Assembly (NCBI GenBank): GCA_002787815.1
Contig: PCUY01000062.1
Coordinates: 1 to 64,000, forward strand
Length of the DNA: 64,000 nt
Origin: Bacteroidetes bacterium CG12_big_fil_rev_8_21_14_0_65_60_17
Lineage (GTDB): Bacteria > Bacteroidota > Rhodothermia > Rhodothermales > UBA10348
Direction of reading: 5' to 3'
Below, one piece after another: positions 8,242 through 17,261 of the stretch; position 1 is the first letter of the stretch, and each line of letters starts with the position of its first letter. The position numbers and the translations under genes are program-made. Under the pieces are notes generated by a model. It was not told the origin of the DNA, searched no databases, and was given only the letters and a program-made list of their open reading frames with translations.

Positions 8242-9222
8242 ATGCTGATTGACCCTGACATCGGATATGTGAACGAGGATGTGGATCCGACGCTTGACAT
8301 AGTTGACGAAATTGATCGTCTTCGGCGAGAGAAGAACGCCGTCATTCTGGCGCATTATTACCAGGAGGCTCCCATCCAGGATCTGGCCGACTATATCGGC
8401 GACTCGCTCGGCCTCGCGCGCCAAGCAGCCGACACGGACGCCGACATCATTGTATTCGCAGGCGTCCACTTCATGGCGGAAACGGCCAAAATTCTGAATC
8501 CGTCCAAAAAGGTGCTTCTTCCGGATTTGAATGCCGGATGCTCGCTGGCCGATGCCTGTCCAGCGGACGAATTTGCGGCCTTCAAGGCGCGGCATCCGGG
8601 TCACACGGTGATTTCCTATATCAACTGCAGCGCCGCGACCAAGGCGCAGTCGGATATCATTTGTACGTCGTCGAATGCCGAGCACCTGGTTCGCAGTCTG
8701 CCGGAAGACGAGCCCATTATTTTTGCCCCCGACCGCAATCTGGGGGCGTGGCTCAACCGGAAGACAAATCGCAACATGGTGCTGTGGGACGGTGTCTGCA
8801 TAGTGCATCAGACGTTTTCGGAGAAGAAACTGGTGCGGCTCAAAATGCGGTATCCGGGGGCGCCGGTGCTGGCCCACCCCGAGTGTGACGAGCCGGTGCT
8901 CAGGCAGGCGGATTTCGTCGGATCTACCAGTCAGATCCGCTCGTATGCCCGCGATTCGGACCAGGACACGTTCATCGTGGCCACCGAAGAGGGCATTCTG
9001 CACCAGATGCAGAAGGACTCTCCGGAGAAGACGTTCGTTCCGGCGCCGCCCGACAGCGGGTGCAACTGTAATCAATGCCCGCACATGCGCCTGAACACGA
9101 TCGAGAAACTGTATCTCTGCCTGAGGCACGAGGCCCCGGAGATCACCATGGACGAGGAGATCCGCAGGCGCGCGCTCGTGCCGATTGAGCGCATGCTTGA
9201 AATGAGTGCGGCCGTAGTGTAG
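8242..9222 (+). CDS. nadA: Quinolinate synthase A
   Basis: This 326-aa [4Fe-4S] enzyme condenses iminoaspartate with dihydroxyacetone phosphate to quinolinate in de novo NAD synthesis. Family marks: [23 protein letters not shown] near residue 35, FMAETAKIL, and the three cluster cysteines in [10 protein letters not shown], in HPECDEPV or nearby, and in [12 protein letters not shown] at the C-terminus. The ATG at 8242 follows a strong AGGAGAGG ribosome-binding site at 8228-8235; the longer open frame to 8185 lacks one. No nadB or nadC lies in the window. The stop overlaps a perfect palindrome (9221-9240) shared with the facing outer-membrane gene. Confidence 0.96.
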   Translation: MLIDPDIGYVNEDVDPTLDIVDEIDRLRREKNAVILAHYYQEAPIQDLADYIGDSLGLARQAADTDADIIVFAGVHFMAETAKILNPSKKVLLPDLNAGCSLADACPADEFAAFKARHPGHTVISYINCSAATKAQSDIICTSSNAEHLVRSLPEDEPIIFAPDRNLGAWLNRKTNRNMVLWDGVCIVHQTFSEKKLVRLKMRYPGAPVLAHPECDEPVLRQADFVGSTSQIRSYARDSDQDTFIVATEEGILHQMQKDSPEKTFVPAPPDSGCNCNQCPHMRLNTIEKLYLCLRHEAPEITMDEEIRRRALVPIERMLEMSAAVV

Positions 9223-9240
9223 GGCCTGTCAACAGGCCCT
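9221..9240. terminator. Perfect palindrome between convergent nadA and outer-membrane gene
   Basis: AGGGCCTGT-CA-ACAGGCCCT is a perfect 9-bp stem with a 2-base centre and overlaps the nadA TAG stop. It lacks a T-run, so classical Rho-independent termination is uncertain. The same GGGCCTGT end forms the termini of the 300-bp element at 29240-29539. Confidence 0.55.
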
Positions 9241-9257
9241 GGGGCCGGCCATTCGGC

Positions 9258-10661
9258 TCAGAAGTCGAACCTCAGTCCCAGCAGCGGTTCAAAGCGGCGC
9301 TGTACCACAAATTGTTCCCGGCCTCCGGGTCCCGTGCCGGACGGCACGAACGTATACCGGGCCTCGGTCCGTGCCCAGAGGGCACCGCGGATGTTGTAGG
9401 TAAAGTCGAACACGAGCGCATTCTCGTCACCGGCCTCCCCGAAGAGGGAGAAGAATCCGTCCAGTCCCGCGCGATCCTGGCCTATGGACAATTCCAATCG
9501 CTCCAGGCGCAGGAACAGGCGGAGGTGGTATTCACTGAGGTCCTGCGTGCCATGGTGGCGCAGGAACTGGTACCAGAGCTCGAACCGCTGGAAAAAGTGT
9601 ATCCGTAGTTCGGTCCAGACCGAGTTGTCGCGGAATACGAATTCGATGGGTACGCCGGCCAGGAATTCGTTGTCATCGCCGGGCAGTACAATACCGTCGC
9701 GTGTGGCGTCCGGATCGGCAATCAGATTGGCGCGGCGACTTCGGACGGTGTAAAGGCTGCCGAAATAGCCGGGCTGGAACGCAGCCCCGTTGAAATGCAG
9801 GGCCAGGCGGAGTTGCAGTCGCGCAATGTCTATGAAGTTGTTGTTGATGAGATCGGCCCCGACGAGGACACCACGACCCATGGTCTGGATCTGGGCTACC
9901 GATGCGAACGGTTCGAAGGAGAACGAACCGGCTTCAAATGCCGTCATGCGGGCATCGACTGACCAGGCCACGAGCGGGTCGCCGGCGCGGCCCGTGGCCG
10001 AGCGGTCCGTGAGCGCGGAGCCTGCCAGCCAGAGACTGGAGAGTCGGGAGGACTGCGCAAAGAACGGGCGAAAGGCCAGACGTCCTGCGAAAAGCCGGGA
10101 CCGTGTCAGGTCTTCAACAATGACCTGGGCCTGCACGCTGCGTTCACCGAACGATGCTTCAACGCCCGCCGACCGTGTATCCCAGGCGTTCTGCGTGGAA
10201 AAAAAATTGACCAGGTGGCCCACTCCCAACCGGCTGCGGTCCAGGGGTCCGACACGGATGTACGTAGCCGAGTTCCGGGGTGTCCAGCGGGCGAAATCCA
10301 CAATGCGGATGGCATCGCGCCACTCATCAAAATCCTCTTCGAACGTGCCAAAGATTCCCGTCCGGGCCGCGGCATCGATCCGCAGGCTTGCCTGTGAGCG
10401 TTTGACGTGCGCCGCCAGGCGCGTAGCCCCTCGCCACTGGGGCCCGATCAGGGAAAAGCCTCCATACGCGGTTACACCCGCCTCGGTATCCCACCACGCC
10501 AGCGCATTGTATTCGGAGGGATCATCGAGCGATCCGAATGTATGCGTCTGTGATGCAGCGGGAGCGGCCTGCAGGCCGAACACGCACACGCAGGCCGCGA
10601 CGGCCGCTGCGACCGTGCGCGACGGTACACCATCGATTCGGGGTGGGGTGGGATGCGTCAT
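9258..10661 (-). CDS. Predicted outer-membrane beta-barrel protein
   Basis: A 467-aa protein of unknown specific function. The start at 10661 gives a signal peptide with hydrophobic core VAAAVAACVCVFGLQAAPA ending in ASQ near residue 38. The mature part alternates hydrophobic and polar residues in repeated strands rich in aromatic and Arg residues, such as YIRVGPLDRSRLGVGHLVNFFS and WTELRIHFFQRFELWYQFL. It ends in LLGLRFDF, with the C-terminal Phe typical of BAM-inserted barrels. I do not recognise a family; the pattern is that of porin-like or DUF5916/alginate-type carbohydrate-binding barrels. The longer frame to 10730 overlaps the divergent LON-domain gene and adds a charged stretch before the signal peptide, so it was not used. 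Confidence 0.7.
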   Translation of the reverse strand: MTHPTPPRIDGVPSRTVAAAVAACVCVFGLQAAPAASQTHTFGSLDDPSEYNALAWWDTEAGVTAYGGFSLIGPQWRGATRLAAHVKRSQASLRIDAAARTGIFGTFEEDFDEWRDAIRIVDFARWTPRNSATYIRVGPLDRSRLGVGHLVNFFSTQNAWDTRSAGVEASFGERSVQAQVIVEDLTRSRLFAGRLAFRPFFAQSSRLSSLWLAGSALTDRSATGRAGDPLVAWSVDARMTAFEAGSFSFEPFASVAQIQTMGRGVLVGADLINNNFIDIARLQLRLALHFNGAAFQPGYFGSLYTVRSRRANLIADPDATRDGIVLPGDDNEFLAGVPIEFVFRDNSVWTELRIHFFQRFELWYQFLRHHGTQDLSEYHLRLFLRLERLELSIGQDRAGLDGFFSLFGEAGDENALVFDFTYNIRGALWARTEARYTFVPSGTGPGGREQFVVQRRFEPLLGLRFDF

Positions 10662-10733
10662 GTCGTGGGCAACAAGGATGCGTGAGCCGTGTTCAAACGG
10701 TTCCAAAATAGGGTTCAACACAACGTACAAACC

Positions 10734-11372
10734 ATGCCGCTGACCGGCCTTCCGCTCTTTCCGCTCGATATCGTTCTTTTTCCGGACGAAGGGCTACCCC
10801 TGCACGTTTTCGAGGAGCGGTACCGCCAGTTGCTGAAGGATTGTCTCAACGCGAACGTGCCGTTCGGTCTCATCCGGTATACCAACAGTACGTTTGAGGA
10901 TGTGGGTTGTACGGCGCGAATCAAGGACGTGGTGGAGACGCATACTGACGGTTCGAGCGACATCATCGTGGTTGGAGAGGAACGATTCCGGCTCCTGGAG
11001 CTGCAGGGAAATCGGATGTACCGCACGGCCGACGTGGACATCGTGGCTGACGTTCCGGCCATCGTAAACGATGAGGAGCGGGAGCGCCTCGTGGCACAGC
11101 ACATTAAACTGCTCGAGCTCGCAGGACGGATTCCCTCACCGAGTTCCTATGAGGACCGGGATCGGCTTTCCTACTTTGTGGGACGTAATGCCGGGCTCTC
11201 GGTAGATCAACGGCAGATGCTCCTCGAAATGCGAAACGAAGCCCAGCGTATCCATTACCTGGTCGGTCACCTGGAAGCTTTCATTCCGGCTGTCGAGGAG
11301 GCGGAAGACCTGAGACGGAAAATTACATCCAATGGCCACTTCCCTGATTTTCCACTCCGGCACGATTTTTGA
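10734..11372 (+). CDS. LON peptidase N-terminal (substrate-binding) domain protein
   Basis: A 212-aa stand-alone LON substrate-binding (LAN/PUA-like) domain protein without the AAA ATPase or protease of Lon. The opening LPLFPLDIVLFPDEGLPLHVFEERYRQLL is diagnostic, followed by PFGLIRY and DIIVVGEERFRLLEL. The C-terminal half is helical and coiled-coil-like (LLEMRNEAQRIHYLVGHLEAFIPAVEEAEDL). Such proteins are widespread and usually of unknown cellular role; they may bind unfolded protein or act as adaptors. The ATG at 10734 is preferred over upstream in-frame codons because the conserved fold begins two residues later. Divergent from the outer-membrane gene; the sensor gene follows 27 bases after its stop. 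Confidence 0.85.
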   Translation: MPLTGLPLFPLDIVLFPDEGLPLHVFEERYRQLLKDCLNANVPFGLIRYTNSTFEDVGCTARIKDVVETHTDGSSDIIVVGEERFRLLELQGNRMYRTADVDIVADVPAIVNDEERERLVAQHIKLLELAGRIPSPSSYEDRDRLSYFVGRNAGLSVDQRQMLLEMRNEAQRIHYLVGHLEAFIPAVEEAEDLRRKITSNGHFPDFPLRHDF

Positions 11373-11399
11373 CAATTTACAGGGCGAACTGATTTCCCA

Positions 11400-12830
11400 T
11401 TGTTTTCCCGTCACACCGCCGTGAATCGTACGTTCGCACTCGCAACGGGTCTCTCTCTGAGACATGTCCTGCTGACATGGATACTTCCTGGAACTCTCGT
11501 CGTGTTGTTGGCAAGCCTGGGTCTCGCCTGGTTTGTTCAGAGAGGAATTACGACGAACCGCTGGTCGACTGAGCGCGCCACCGTGGACGCCGTTTTTCAC
11601 TCGCACGAAATGATTACCGGAACACGTCCCCATTTGGCACAATTGGCCGCATCCAGTGGGTTTGAGCGTATATGGGTGGTAGATGCGACGGGGCGCGTAC
11701 TGGCGTCCTCGCTCAGAGCTGATGTTGGAAATCTGCTGGACGCGTGGTGGTGGAACCGGGTCCAGGCAGCCGGGGAGGGATTCGAAGCACAGCAGGTCAG
11801 GTATGGATCTGCCGACGTGGTGTTGCTCTCGCGCCACGATGCGTCGCTCGGGCGCTGGGTGATAGCCGTTGCCGCATTGCCCGCAGCCGGCGTAAACCCC
11901 GGTGCGTGGCTGCTCATTCCGGGAACGGGACTCCTGCTGTGGTTTGTTTGCGTAACACTGGTGTTTGTCCTCGTGACACGTGGGCTTCACGCGCCAATTC
12001 GTCGACTCGACGAAGCCCTGCTTGCCTCCCTGCGCGGTGAAGATGTGTCCGATTCCTCGCTGGACCGCCTGGAAGCGAACCTTGTACCCCGGCTTGGCGG
12101 ACACGCCACCGGCGTAATCGACGTTCTGCGTCTGTCCATGCGGGCAAAAGCGAGGGTGAAAGACCTTGAGACCAGGTTGCAGTCCGTGCTCGACGCACTT
12201 CCAGGTTTTGCCGTGATTATCGCGTCAGACGAAAGTATTCTGGCCGCAGGACGCCGCGTTGTGGATGCGCGGCCCGGCCAGCCGTTCCCCGATACGCTCG
12301 GTGCACTCGGTGATCGGATGCCCGTGGAACGGATCCGTCGCTGGTTGCAGCGCACGGGAAGCCGGGGAGCCGGCGTTCATCAGGTACGGATCGACAGGGA
12401 GCAGATGCTGTCCATCCAGCCTGTTGCATGGAATGGTCGGGTTGCCTCGCTGGCCTGCGTTTCCGGGGCAGGTGATCCGGACATGCCGGAAAGTGACGGT
12501 TTTGTCGATATTCTGCACGCAGCTGGTGTGCATGCGATGGTTTTTGACGAGGAGGGACATTTTCTATTCCAGACGGCCGGGCTCGAGGCGACAGACCTCA
12601 AGTCATTCCGCGAACAGTGTCTGGTCTCTGAGAGTGACAGGCAGGCATTTGCCGCGTGGCTGCAGGAGCGTCCTGACGAAACAAGTATTCCACTCTCCCT
12701 CCGGATGGGACGTGCACTCGTTGGACCACTCGAATGGAGAGCCTCGGAAATCCTGTTCGCCGGGCGCGAATCAGGTTTCCTGTGGGCAGTAGAGCCCGAA
12801 AAGAAGGCAACTGCGGAACCCATCATCTGA
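11400..12830 (+). CDS. Membrane sensor protein with PAS-like regions, no kinase domain
   Basis: A 476-aa protein with two membrane helices (about 22-46, VLLTWILPGTLVVLLASLG; and 168-192). These bracket a roughly 120-aa periplasmic domain of Cache-like character (WVVDATGRVLASSLRADVG). After the second helix comes a HAMP-like linker, a short coiled coil (AKARVKDLETRLQSVLDALP) and one or two PAS-like segments (FAVIIASDESILAAGRRVV; MVFDEEGHFLFQTAGLEAT). No DHp, HATPase, GGDEF or EAL domain follows before the stop. This is the architecture of a histidine kinase truncated after its sensors. Start uncertain: TTG at 11400 or GTG at 11421. The next gene encodes just the missing DHp-like domain 18 nt downstream. 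Confidence 0.65.
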   Translation: MFSRHTAVNRTFALATGLSLRHVLLTWILPGTLVVLLASLGLAWFVQRGITTNRWSTERATVDAVFHSHEMITGTRPHLAQLAASSGFERIWVVDATGRVLASSLRADVGNLLDAWWWNRVQAAGEGFEAQQVRYGSADVVLLSRHDASLGRWVIAVAALPAAGVNPGAWLLIPGTGLLLWFVCVTLVFVLVTRGLHAPIRRLDEALLASLRGEDVSDSSLDRLEANLVPRLGGHATGVIDVLRLSMRAKARVKDLETRLQSVLDALPGFAVIIASDESILAAGRRVVDARPGQPFPDTLGALGDRMPVERIRRWLQRTGSRGAGVHQVRIDREQMLSIQPVAWNGRVASLACVSGAGDPDMPESDGFVDILHAAGVHAMVFDEEGHFLFQTAGLEATDLKSFREQCLVSESDRQAFAAWLQERPDETSIPLSLRMGRALVGPLEWRASEILFAGRESGFLWAVEPEKKATAEPII

Positions 12831-12848
12831 GAATGATTTAACGAGGCC

Positions 12849-13121
12849 ATGGACGTACAGACTGCATCGGAACTCAAACAGGCCCTGGCTCGCGTCAGGG
12901 GTTTGCTCTCGCGTATCCATCACGACGTGAACAACCCTCTGTCCGTCCTTTCTGGCAACGTGGAACTGCTTCAGGAACTGGTTTCGGTATTGGGGATGGA
13001 AGAAGAGCTCCGCGAGCCTCTCGCTGACATGCTGGAAGCGGTTCAGGGTCTGGGCGACTCCATTGATCGACTCATGGTGGTCCGGGGTATGCTCTCCGAA
13101 CTGGAGTCGAAAGTGGATTGA
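12849..13121 (+). CDS. Stand-alone histidine-kinase dimerisation/phosphoacceptor-like domain
   Basis: A 90-aa all-helical protein whose residues 15-40 (RVRGLLSRIHHDVNNPLSVL) form the H-box of a HisKA/DHp domain, with H25 the candidate phosphoacceptor (HDxxNPL). The second half forms the antiparallel helix (LREPLADMLEAVQGLGDSIDRL). No ATP-binding N, G1 or G2 boxes are encoded here or in the next frame, so it cannot autophosphorylate by itself. ATG at 12849 is preceded by ACGAGG. Placed directly after the membrane sensor gene and before porU. It may relay phosphate, dimerise with another kinase, or act as a sequestering partner. Function is inference. Confidence 0.6.
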   Translation: MDVQTASELKQALARVRGLLSRIHHDVNNPLSVLSGNVELLQELVSVLGMEEELREPLADMLEAVQGLGDSIDRLMVVRGMLSELESKVD

Positions 13122-13189
13122 TTTTTACCCTCTGAAACAAGCAACAGTCTATAGACACGAAGCGTTACGGCACTTTATACACCTTCAAC

Positions 13190-16100
13190 ATGCGACCCAT
13201 GGGCCGTTTTGTGCGTGCTTCTTCGATTCCAACGCGCTTGTTTCTTCTTTTCGTCCTGCTGTCTGCGGCAACAGCCCAGGCCCAGGATCTGAGAACGACC
13301 GTCATTGAGGACGACGGAACACGCCTCGTTCTGGAATTCAGCGTGGACTGGTCGCAATCCCTTGCGGCAGCTGTCGATTCCTCGGGTATCACGGAGTGGA
13401 CACCCGCGGAGTTGGACGTATTCGCCGCCGGTCTGGCCTCGGCGTCATACACCCTCGATTTACCCGTTCTGGAGCGTCCCGTAGTGCGCGTGACAAGCAG
13501 GCAATACGATGAAGTGCAGGTCATGGAGCCTGACGCTTCGGCCCAGGGGTTCAGCCAGGGGGAAGTCGACCTGGTTGGCCTTGGTATGTACCGGAAGCGT
13601 CCTGTCGTGGATGTGGTGGCGGGACTCGTACGTGTGAATCGGCAGCAAGGTGTGTTGCAGCGCGTGAGACGGATGCGCGTGGATGTAACACGTCCGGAAG
13701 TATCGGGCGTAAGTCCCCGAACAGCTGCAGCTGCCCGCTCGGCGTCTGTCGTTACAGACAGCAAGCTGGCCGATGGATTGATTTTCAAAGTACTCGTGGA
13801 AGAGGAGGGGGTGTTGCGTGTAGATCGAGGCACGATTACGGCACTGGGTCTGGATCCGAACACGGTCGATCCGGCCCAGGTTCGGATCCTCGGTAACGGT
13901 GGACGGCCACTGCCGGCACTCAACAGTGCACCCCGTCCGGTTGACCTGGTGGAGCAGGCGGCGGTACGTGTCGGTGCAGGAGATGGTCGGTTCGATGCGT
14001 CGGATGCGGTGGTGTTTTTTGCCGACGCGCCGCGCAGATGGTTCTACAACCGTGATTCGCTCGAATTCGATCACTTCGTGCACCCGTTTTCCAACGAAAA
14101 CGTGTATTTCATCAAAATTGACCCTGTACCGGGTTCGCTCACGAGTGTTGAACCATTCCTGGATGTGGCCGCTACTCCTTTCGAAACGGTAGACGGTTTT
14201 TATGCGCTCGACGTGGAAGAATTCAACTGGTCGCGCGAACACGGATCGGGGCAGGACTGGGTCTCGAACCCCATCCGTTCCGGCAGTCAGAGACGCTTCC
14301 TGACCAACCATGTGCTTCCCGGACTCGTTGCGGGGACAATCCGCATCCAGGCACTGACCGCCGTGAGCTCGAATCCGGCGGCAACCGTCGCGTTTGAGTC
14401 GGACGGAGTGGTGCTGGGTCAGCGGACCGCACCCGGAATTACGCGACCGGGTGCAGAAAACCCGTCGGCAGTACACACAGAGTTGGAATTCACACGGACC
14501 ATGGCGGCCGGAGAACCGCTCAATCTGACCATGCGCCTGCTCCAGCAGACCAATGAGCCTGAGGCGGCTCTTGACTGGCTGCGTGTCTTCTACGAAAGAC
14601 GACTCACGGCGAGCGACGACAGACTGGTGTTCTTCACGCGAGCCGGTGCGGCCGGAGACCATGAGTACGTTCTGGATGGATTCTCGGCGCGGCCTGTTGT
14701 ACTGGACGTGACCGGAGGACAGGCGACACGTGCACTGGAGGTGAGACAGGCTGGCAGCACATGGCGTGTACAGGTCCGCGCCTCGGACGTGCAGGACGGC
14801 CCACGTCGTCTGGTTGCGTTCGTCCCGGGATCGGCATCGTCGCTTGGCGCATCGGACGCCGTCGCCGTACCGAACCAGAACATCCGCGCCACGATCGGTC
14901 TACCCGAGTTCATCATTGTGACCGCCGAGCCGTTCCGCCCTGCCGCCAACAGGCTTGCCGACCGGCGCCGCAGCCAGGGGCTGTCCGTGGCCGTCGTATC
15001 CATCGAAGAAACCTACAACGAATTCTCCGGGGGTGTACCGGACATGCGGGCCATTCGGGACCTGTTCAAATTCGTATATGACCAGGCCCGGACCGATGCC
15101 CAGAGGCTGCGTTATGCACTCCTTCTCGGCGATGGCCACTTCGACTATCGGGGATTGTCGGGCCTGCAGGGGGCGCTGGCCAACCATATACCCCCGTATG
15201 AGACGGAAAACACCATTTTTACGGACGGTTCGTATACGTCAGATGATTACTTCGGTCTGCTCGATGACAATGAGGGAATCTGGGAGTACACGGGCTTTAC
15301 CGGAACGACATTCGAGCGGCTTGATCTGGGCATTGGCCGTTTTCCCGTCCAGACGGTGGCGGAAGCCGAACTGATGGTGGACAAAGTCGAGACGTATGAG
15401 GATCCGGCGACGTTCGGGCCGTGGCGAAACGTCTATACGGCCATTGCCGATGACGGGCCGACGGGACTGGCCGGGATCAAGAACGACTTCGATCTGCATA
15501 TGGCCAACGTCGACCAGGTGGCCGAACTCATCCGGGGCGGGCTCTATCCGGAGATCAACATGGACAAGATCTACGGGGAAAGCTTTGACCGTGTCTTCCT
15601 GAACGGCTTCAAGATTCCGGAGGCGCGGCGTGAGATCCTGGCATCGATGAACCGTGGTGGACTGATTTACAACTACTCGGGCCATGGTGGACCGGAGGGG
15701 CTTGCCCAGGAAGAAATCTTTACCAAGGAAGATGCGGCCGCGCTCACCAACGGGGACCGCCTGACCATTTTCCTGACAGCCACGTGCTCGTTTGGATGGT
15801 GGGATCTCGAAGACACCCAGAGTGGGGCCGAAGTGCTGCTTACCAATCCGAACGGTGGCGCCGTGGCGCTGTTGACAACAGTCCGTCTTGTGTATACATC
15901 CGGGTCGAACACGACGCTGAATGCGGGGTTGAACAGGGCGCTCAATATTGCGTTGTTCACGAAGGACGAGGATGGTCGCCCTAAACGGCTGGGGGATGTG
16001 CTCCGGGAGACCAAGAACACGACTGTTGGACTGCAGGGCAACAGTCGCAAGTTCAATCTGCTGGGCGATCCGACACTTCGTGTGGGACTGCCGACGAACA

Positions 16101-17200
16101 AGGCGATTGTGGAGCAACTGGGAGATACGGATCTGTCGGCCTCTGAAGGACAACTCAAAGCGCTTGACCGGGTACGCATCCGGGGACGGCTCCAGGATGC
16201 ATCGGGAGGTTTCCTGTCGAATTTCAACGGTCGGGTACAGATTACCGTTTTCGACGCCCTTCGTCGCGTCCCGGTGCAGGTACGGCTGAATATGCCTACT
16301 CCGTTCTACAACCAGCGGGAAGATGTGATATGGCGGGGCAATGTGCAGGCTACGGGTGGAAGGTTCGAAGCGGAGTTCGTGGTGCCCAAGGACATCAGTT
16401 ACTCGAACGAACCGGGGCGGATTTCCGTCTACGCCTTCGATAACGAAGGACACGCCCTGGGCTTCACGGAGTCGTTCATAGTCGGTGGCACGTCGGATAA
16501 TCCTCCCAATGATTCCGAGGGGCCGAATGTGGATCTGTTCATGAACGATTCCACGTTCGTGGACGGGGGCACAACGGGCCCGGATCCAACGCTTCTGGTC
16601 CGCCTCTTCGATGAGAGTGGGATCAATACGGTCGGCGCAGGGGTGGGGCATGAGTTGTTGCTCGTGGTCGACGACAACGAGGATCAGGCGGTCGATATTG
16701 CGTCGGCGTTCGTGGCCGATGAAAATTCATTCCAGAGCGGAGAAGTGCGGTGGCCGCTGACGGATCTTGAGTCCGGCCTGCATACCGCTCGTGTGCGTGC
16801 GTGGGACGTGCTGAACAACTCGTCCACGGCGGAAATTTCATTCGAGATCGCAAACGATGAGGTACTCGACGTACGTAATGTGTATAACTATCCCAATCCC
16901 ATGAATAGGGAAACACGGTTTGTGTTTGAGCATAACCAGCCTGCTGGAACATCTGCCCGTGTTGAAATTCGTATTTTCACGCTCAACGGACAGGTCATTC
17001 GAACCATACCCACGGAAGAGGCGTTACCGGAAGGTATACTGGGCTCAGGCCCGGTACAGGTCGTGTGGGATGGCCGGGACGATGATCTCGGAAGACCAGC
17101 CACAGGCGTGTACCTCTACAGGGTGCGCATTGAGACAGATGCCCCCGACGGCTCGCGACAGGCGAGCGATCACATTGAGAAATTGGCCATCATACGGTAG
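13190..17200 (+). CDS. porU: Type IX secretion system sortase PorU
   Basis: A 1336-aa surface C25-family (gingipain-like) peptidase. PorU cuts C-terminal sorting domains from T9SS cargo and transfers the cargo to a surface anchor. The N-terminus is a signal peptide (LFLLFVLLSAATAQA). A roughly 560-aa N-terminal region precedes the peptidase domain, which begins at PEFIIVTAEPFRPAANRLADRR. The catalytic dyad is visible: His832 in NYSGHGGPEG and Cys866 in LTATCSFGWWD. YTSDDYFGLLDDNEG and LGIGRFPV are also typical. Ig-like repeats follow, and the C-terminus carries a FlgD/Por-secretion-type domain (NYPNPMNRETRFVF ... GVYLYRVRI). Length fits the family. porV follows 61 nt downstream, the usual pairing. 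Its partner complex is PorV, PorQ and PorZ. Confidence 0.93.
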   Translation: MRPMGRFVRASSIPTRLFLLFVLLSAATAQAQDLRTTVIEDDGTRLVLEFSVDWSQSLAAAVDSSGITEWTPAELDVFAAGLASASYTLDLPVLERPVVRVTSRQYDEVQVMEPDASAQGFSQGEVDLVGLGMYRKRPVVDVVAGLVRVNRQQGVLQRVRRMRVDVTRPEVSGVSPRTAAAARSASVVTDSKLADGLIFKVLVEEEGVLRVDRGTITALGLDPNTVDPAQVRILGNGGRPLPALNSAPRPVDLVEQAAVRVGAGDGRFDASDAVVFFADAPRRWFYNRDSLEFDHFVHPFSNENVYFIKIDPVPGSLTSVEPFLDVAATPFETVDGFYALDVEEFNWSREHGSGQDWVSNPIRSGSQRRFLTNHVLPGLVAGTIRIQALTAVSSNPAATVAFESDGVVLGQRTAPGITRPGAENPSAVHTELEFTRTMAAGEPLNLTMRLLQQTNEPEAALDWLRVFYERRLTASDDRLVFFTRAGAAGDHEYVLDGFSARPVVLDVTGGQATRALEVRQAGSTWRVQVRASDVQDGPRRLVAFVPGSASSLGASDAVAVPNQNIRATIGLPEFIIVTAEPFRPAANRLADRRRSQGLSVAVVSIEETYNEFSGGVPDMRAIRDLFKFVYDQARTDAQRLRYALLLGDGHFDYRGLSGLQGALANHIPPYETENTIFTDGSYTSDDYFGLLDDNEGIWEYTGFTGTTFERLDLGIGRFPVQTVAEAELMVDKVETYEDPATFGPWRNVYTAIADDGPTGLAGIKNDFDLHMANVDQVAELIRGGLYPEINMDKIYGESFDRVFLNGFKIPEARREILASMNRGGLIYNYSGHGGPEGLAQEEIFTKEDAAALTNGDRLTIFLTATCSFGWWDLEDTQSGAEVLLTNPNGGAVALLTTVRLVYTSGSNTTLNAGLNRALNIALFTKDEDGRPKRLGDVLRETKNTTVGLQGNSRKFNLLGDPTLRVGLPTNKAIVEQLGDTDLSASEGQLKALDRVRIRGRLQDASGGFLSNFNGRVQITVFDALRRVPVQVRLNMPTPFYNQREDVIWRGNVQATGGRFEAEFVVPKDISYSNEPGRISVYAFDNEGHALGFTESFIVGGTSDNPPNDSEGPNVDLFMNDSTFVDGGTTGPDPTLLVRLFDESGINTVGAGVGHELLLVVDDNEDQAVDIASAFVADENSFQSGEVRWPLTDLESGLHTARVRAWDVLNNSSTAEISFEIANDEVLDVRNVYNYPNPMNRETRFVFEHNQPAGTSARVEIRIFTLNGQVIRTIPTEEALPEGILGSGPVQVVWDGRDDDLGRPATGVYLYRVRIETDAPDGSRQASDHIEKLAIIR

Positions 17201-17261
17201 ATCCTTATTGAAAAAAGCGTTACAAAGTCCTTTCAATACGCAAAACAAACCTGGTAAAGGT

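Noticed and set aside
13460-14662. A 400-aa frame on the minus strand opposite porU
   Set aside because: porU has clear peptidase motifs on the plus strand with a normal length; this frame has no domain pattern and comes from GC-rich codon shadow.
15239-16651. A 470-aa frame on the minus strand opposite porU
   Set aside because: Same reasoning; it overlaps the C25 peptidase and has no recognisable motif.
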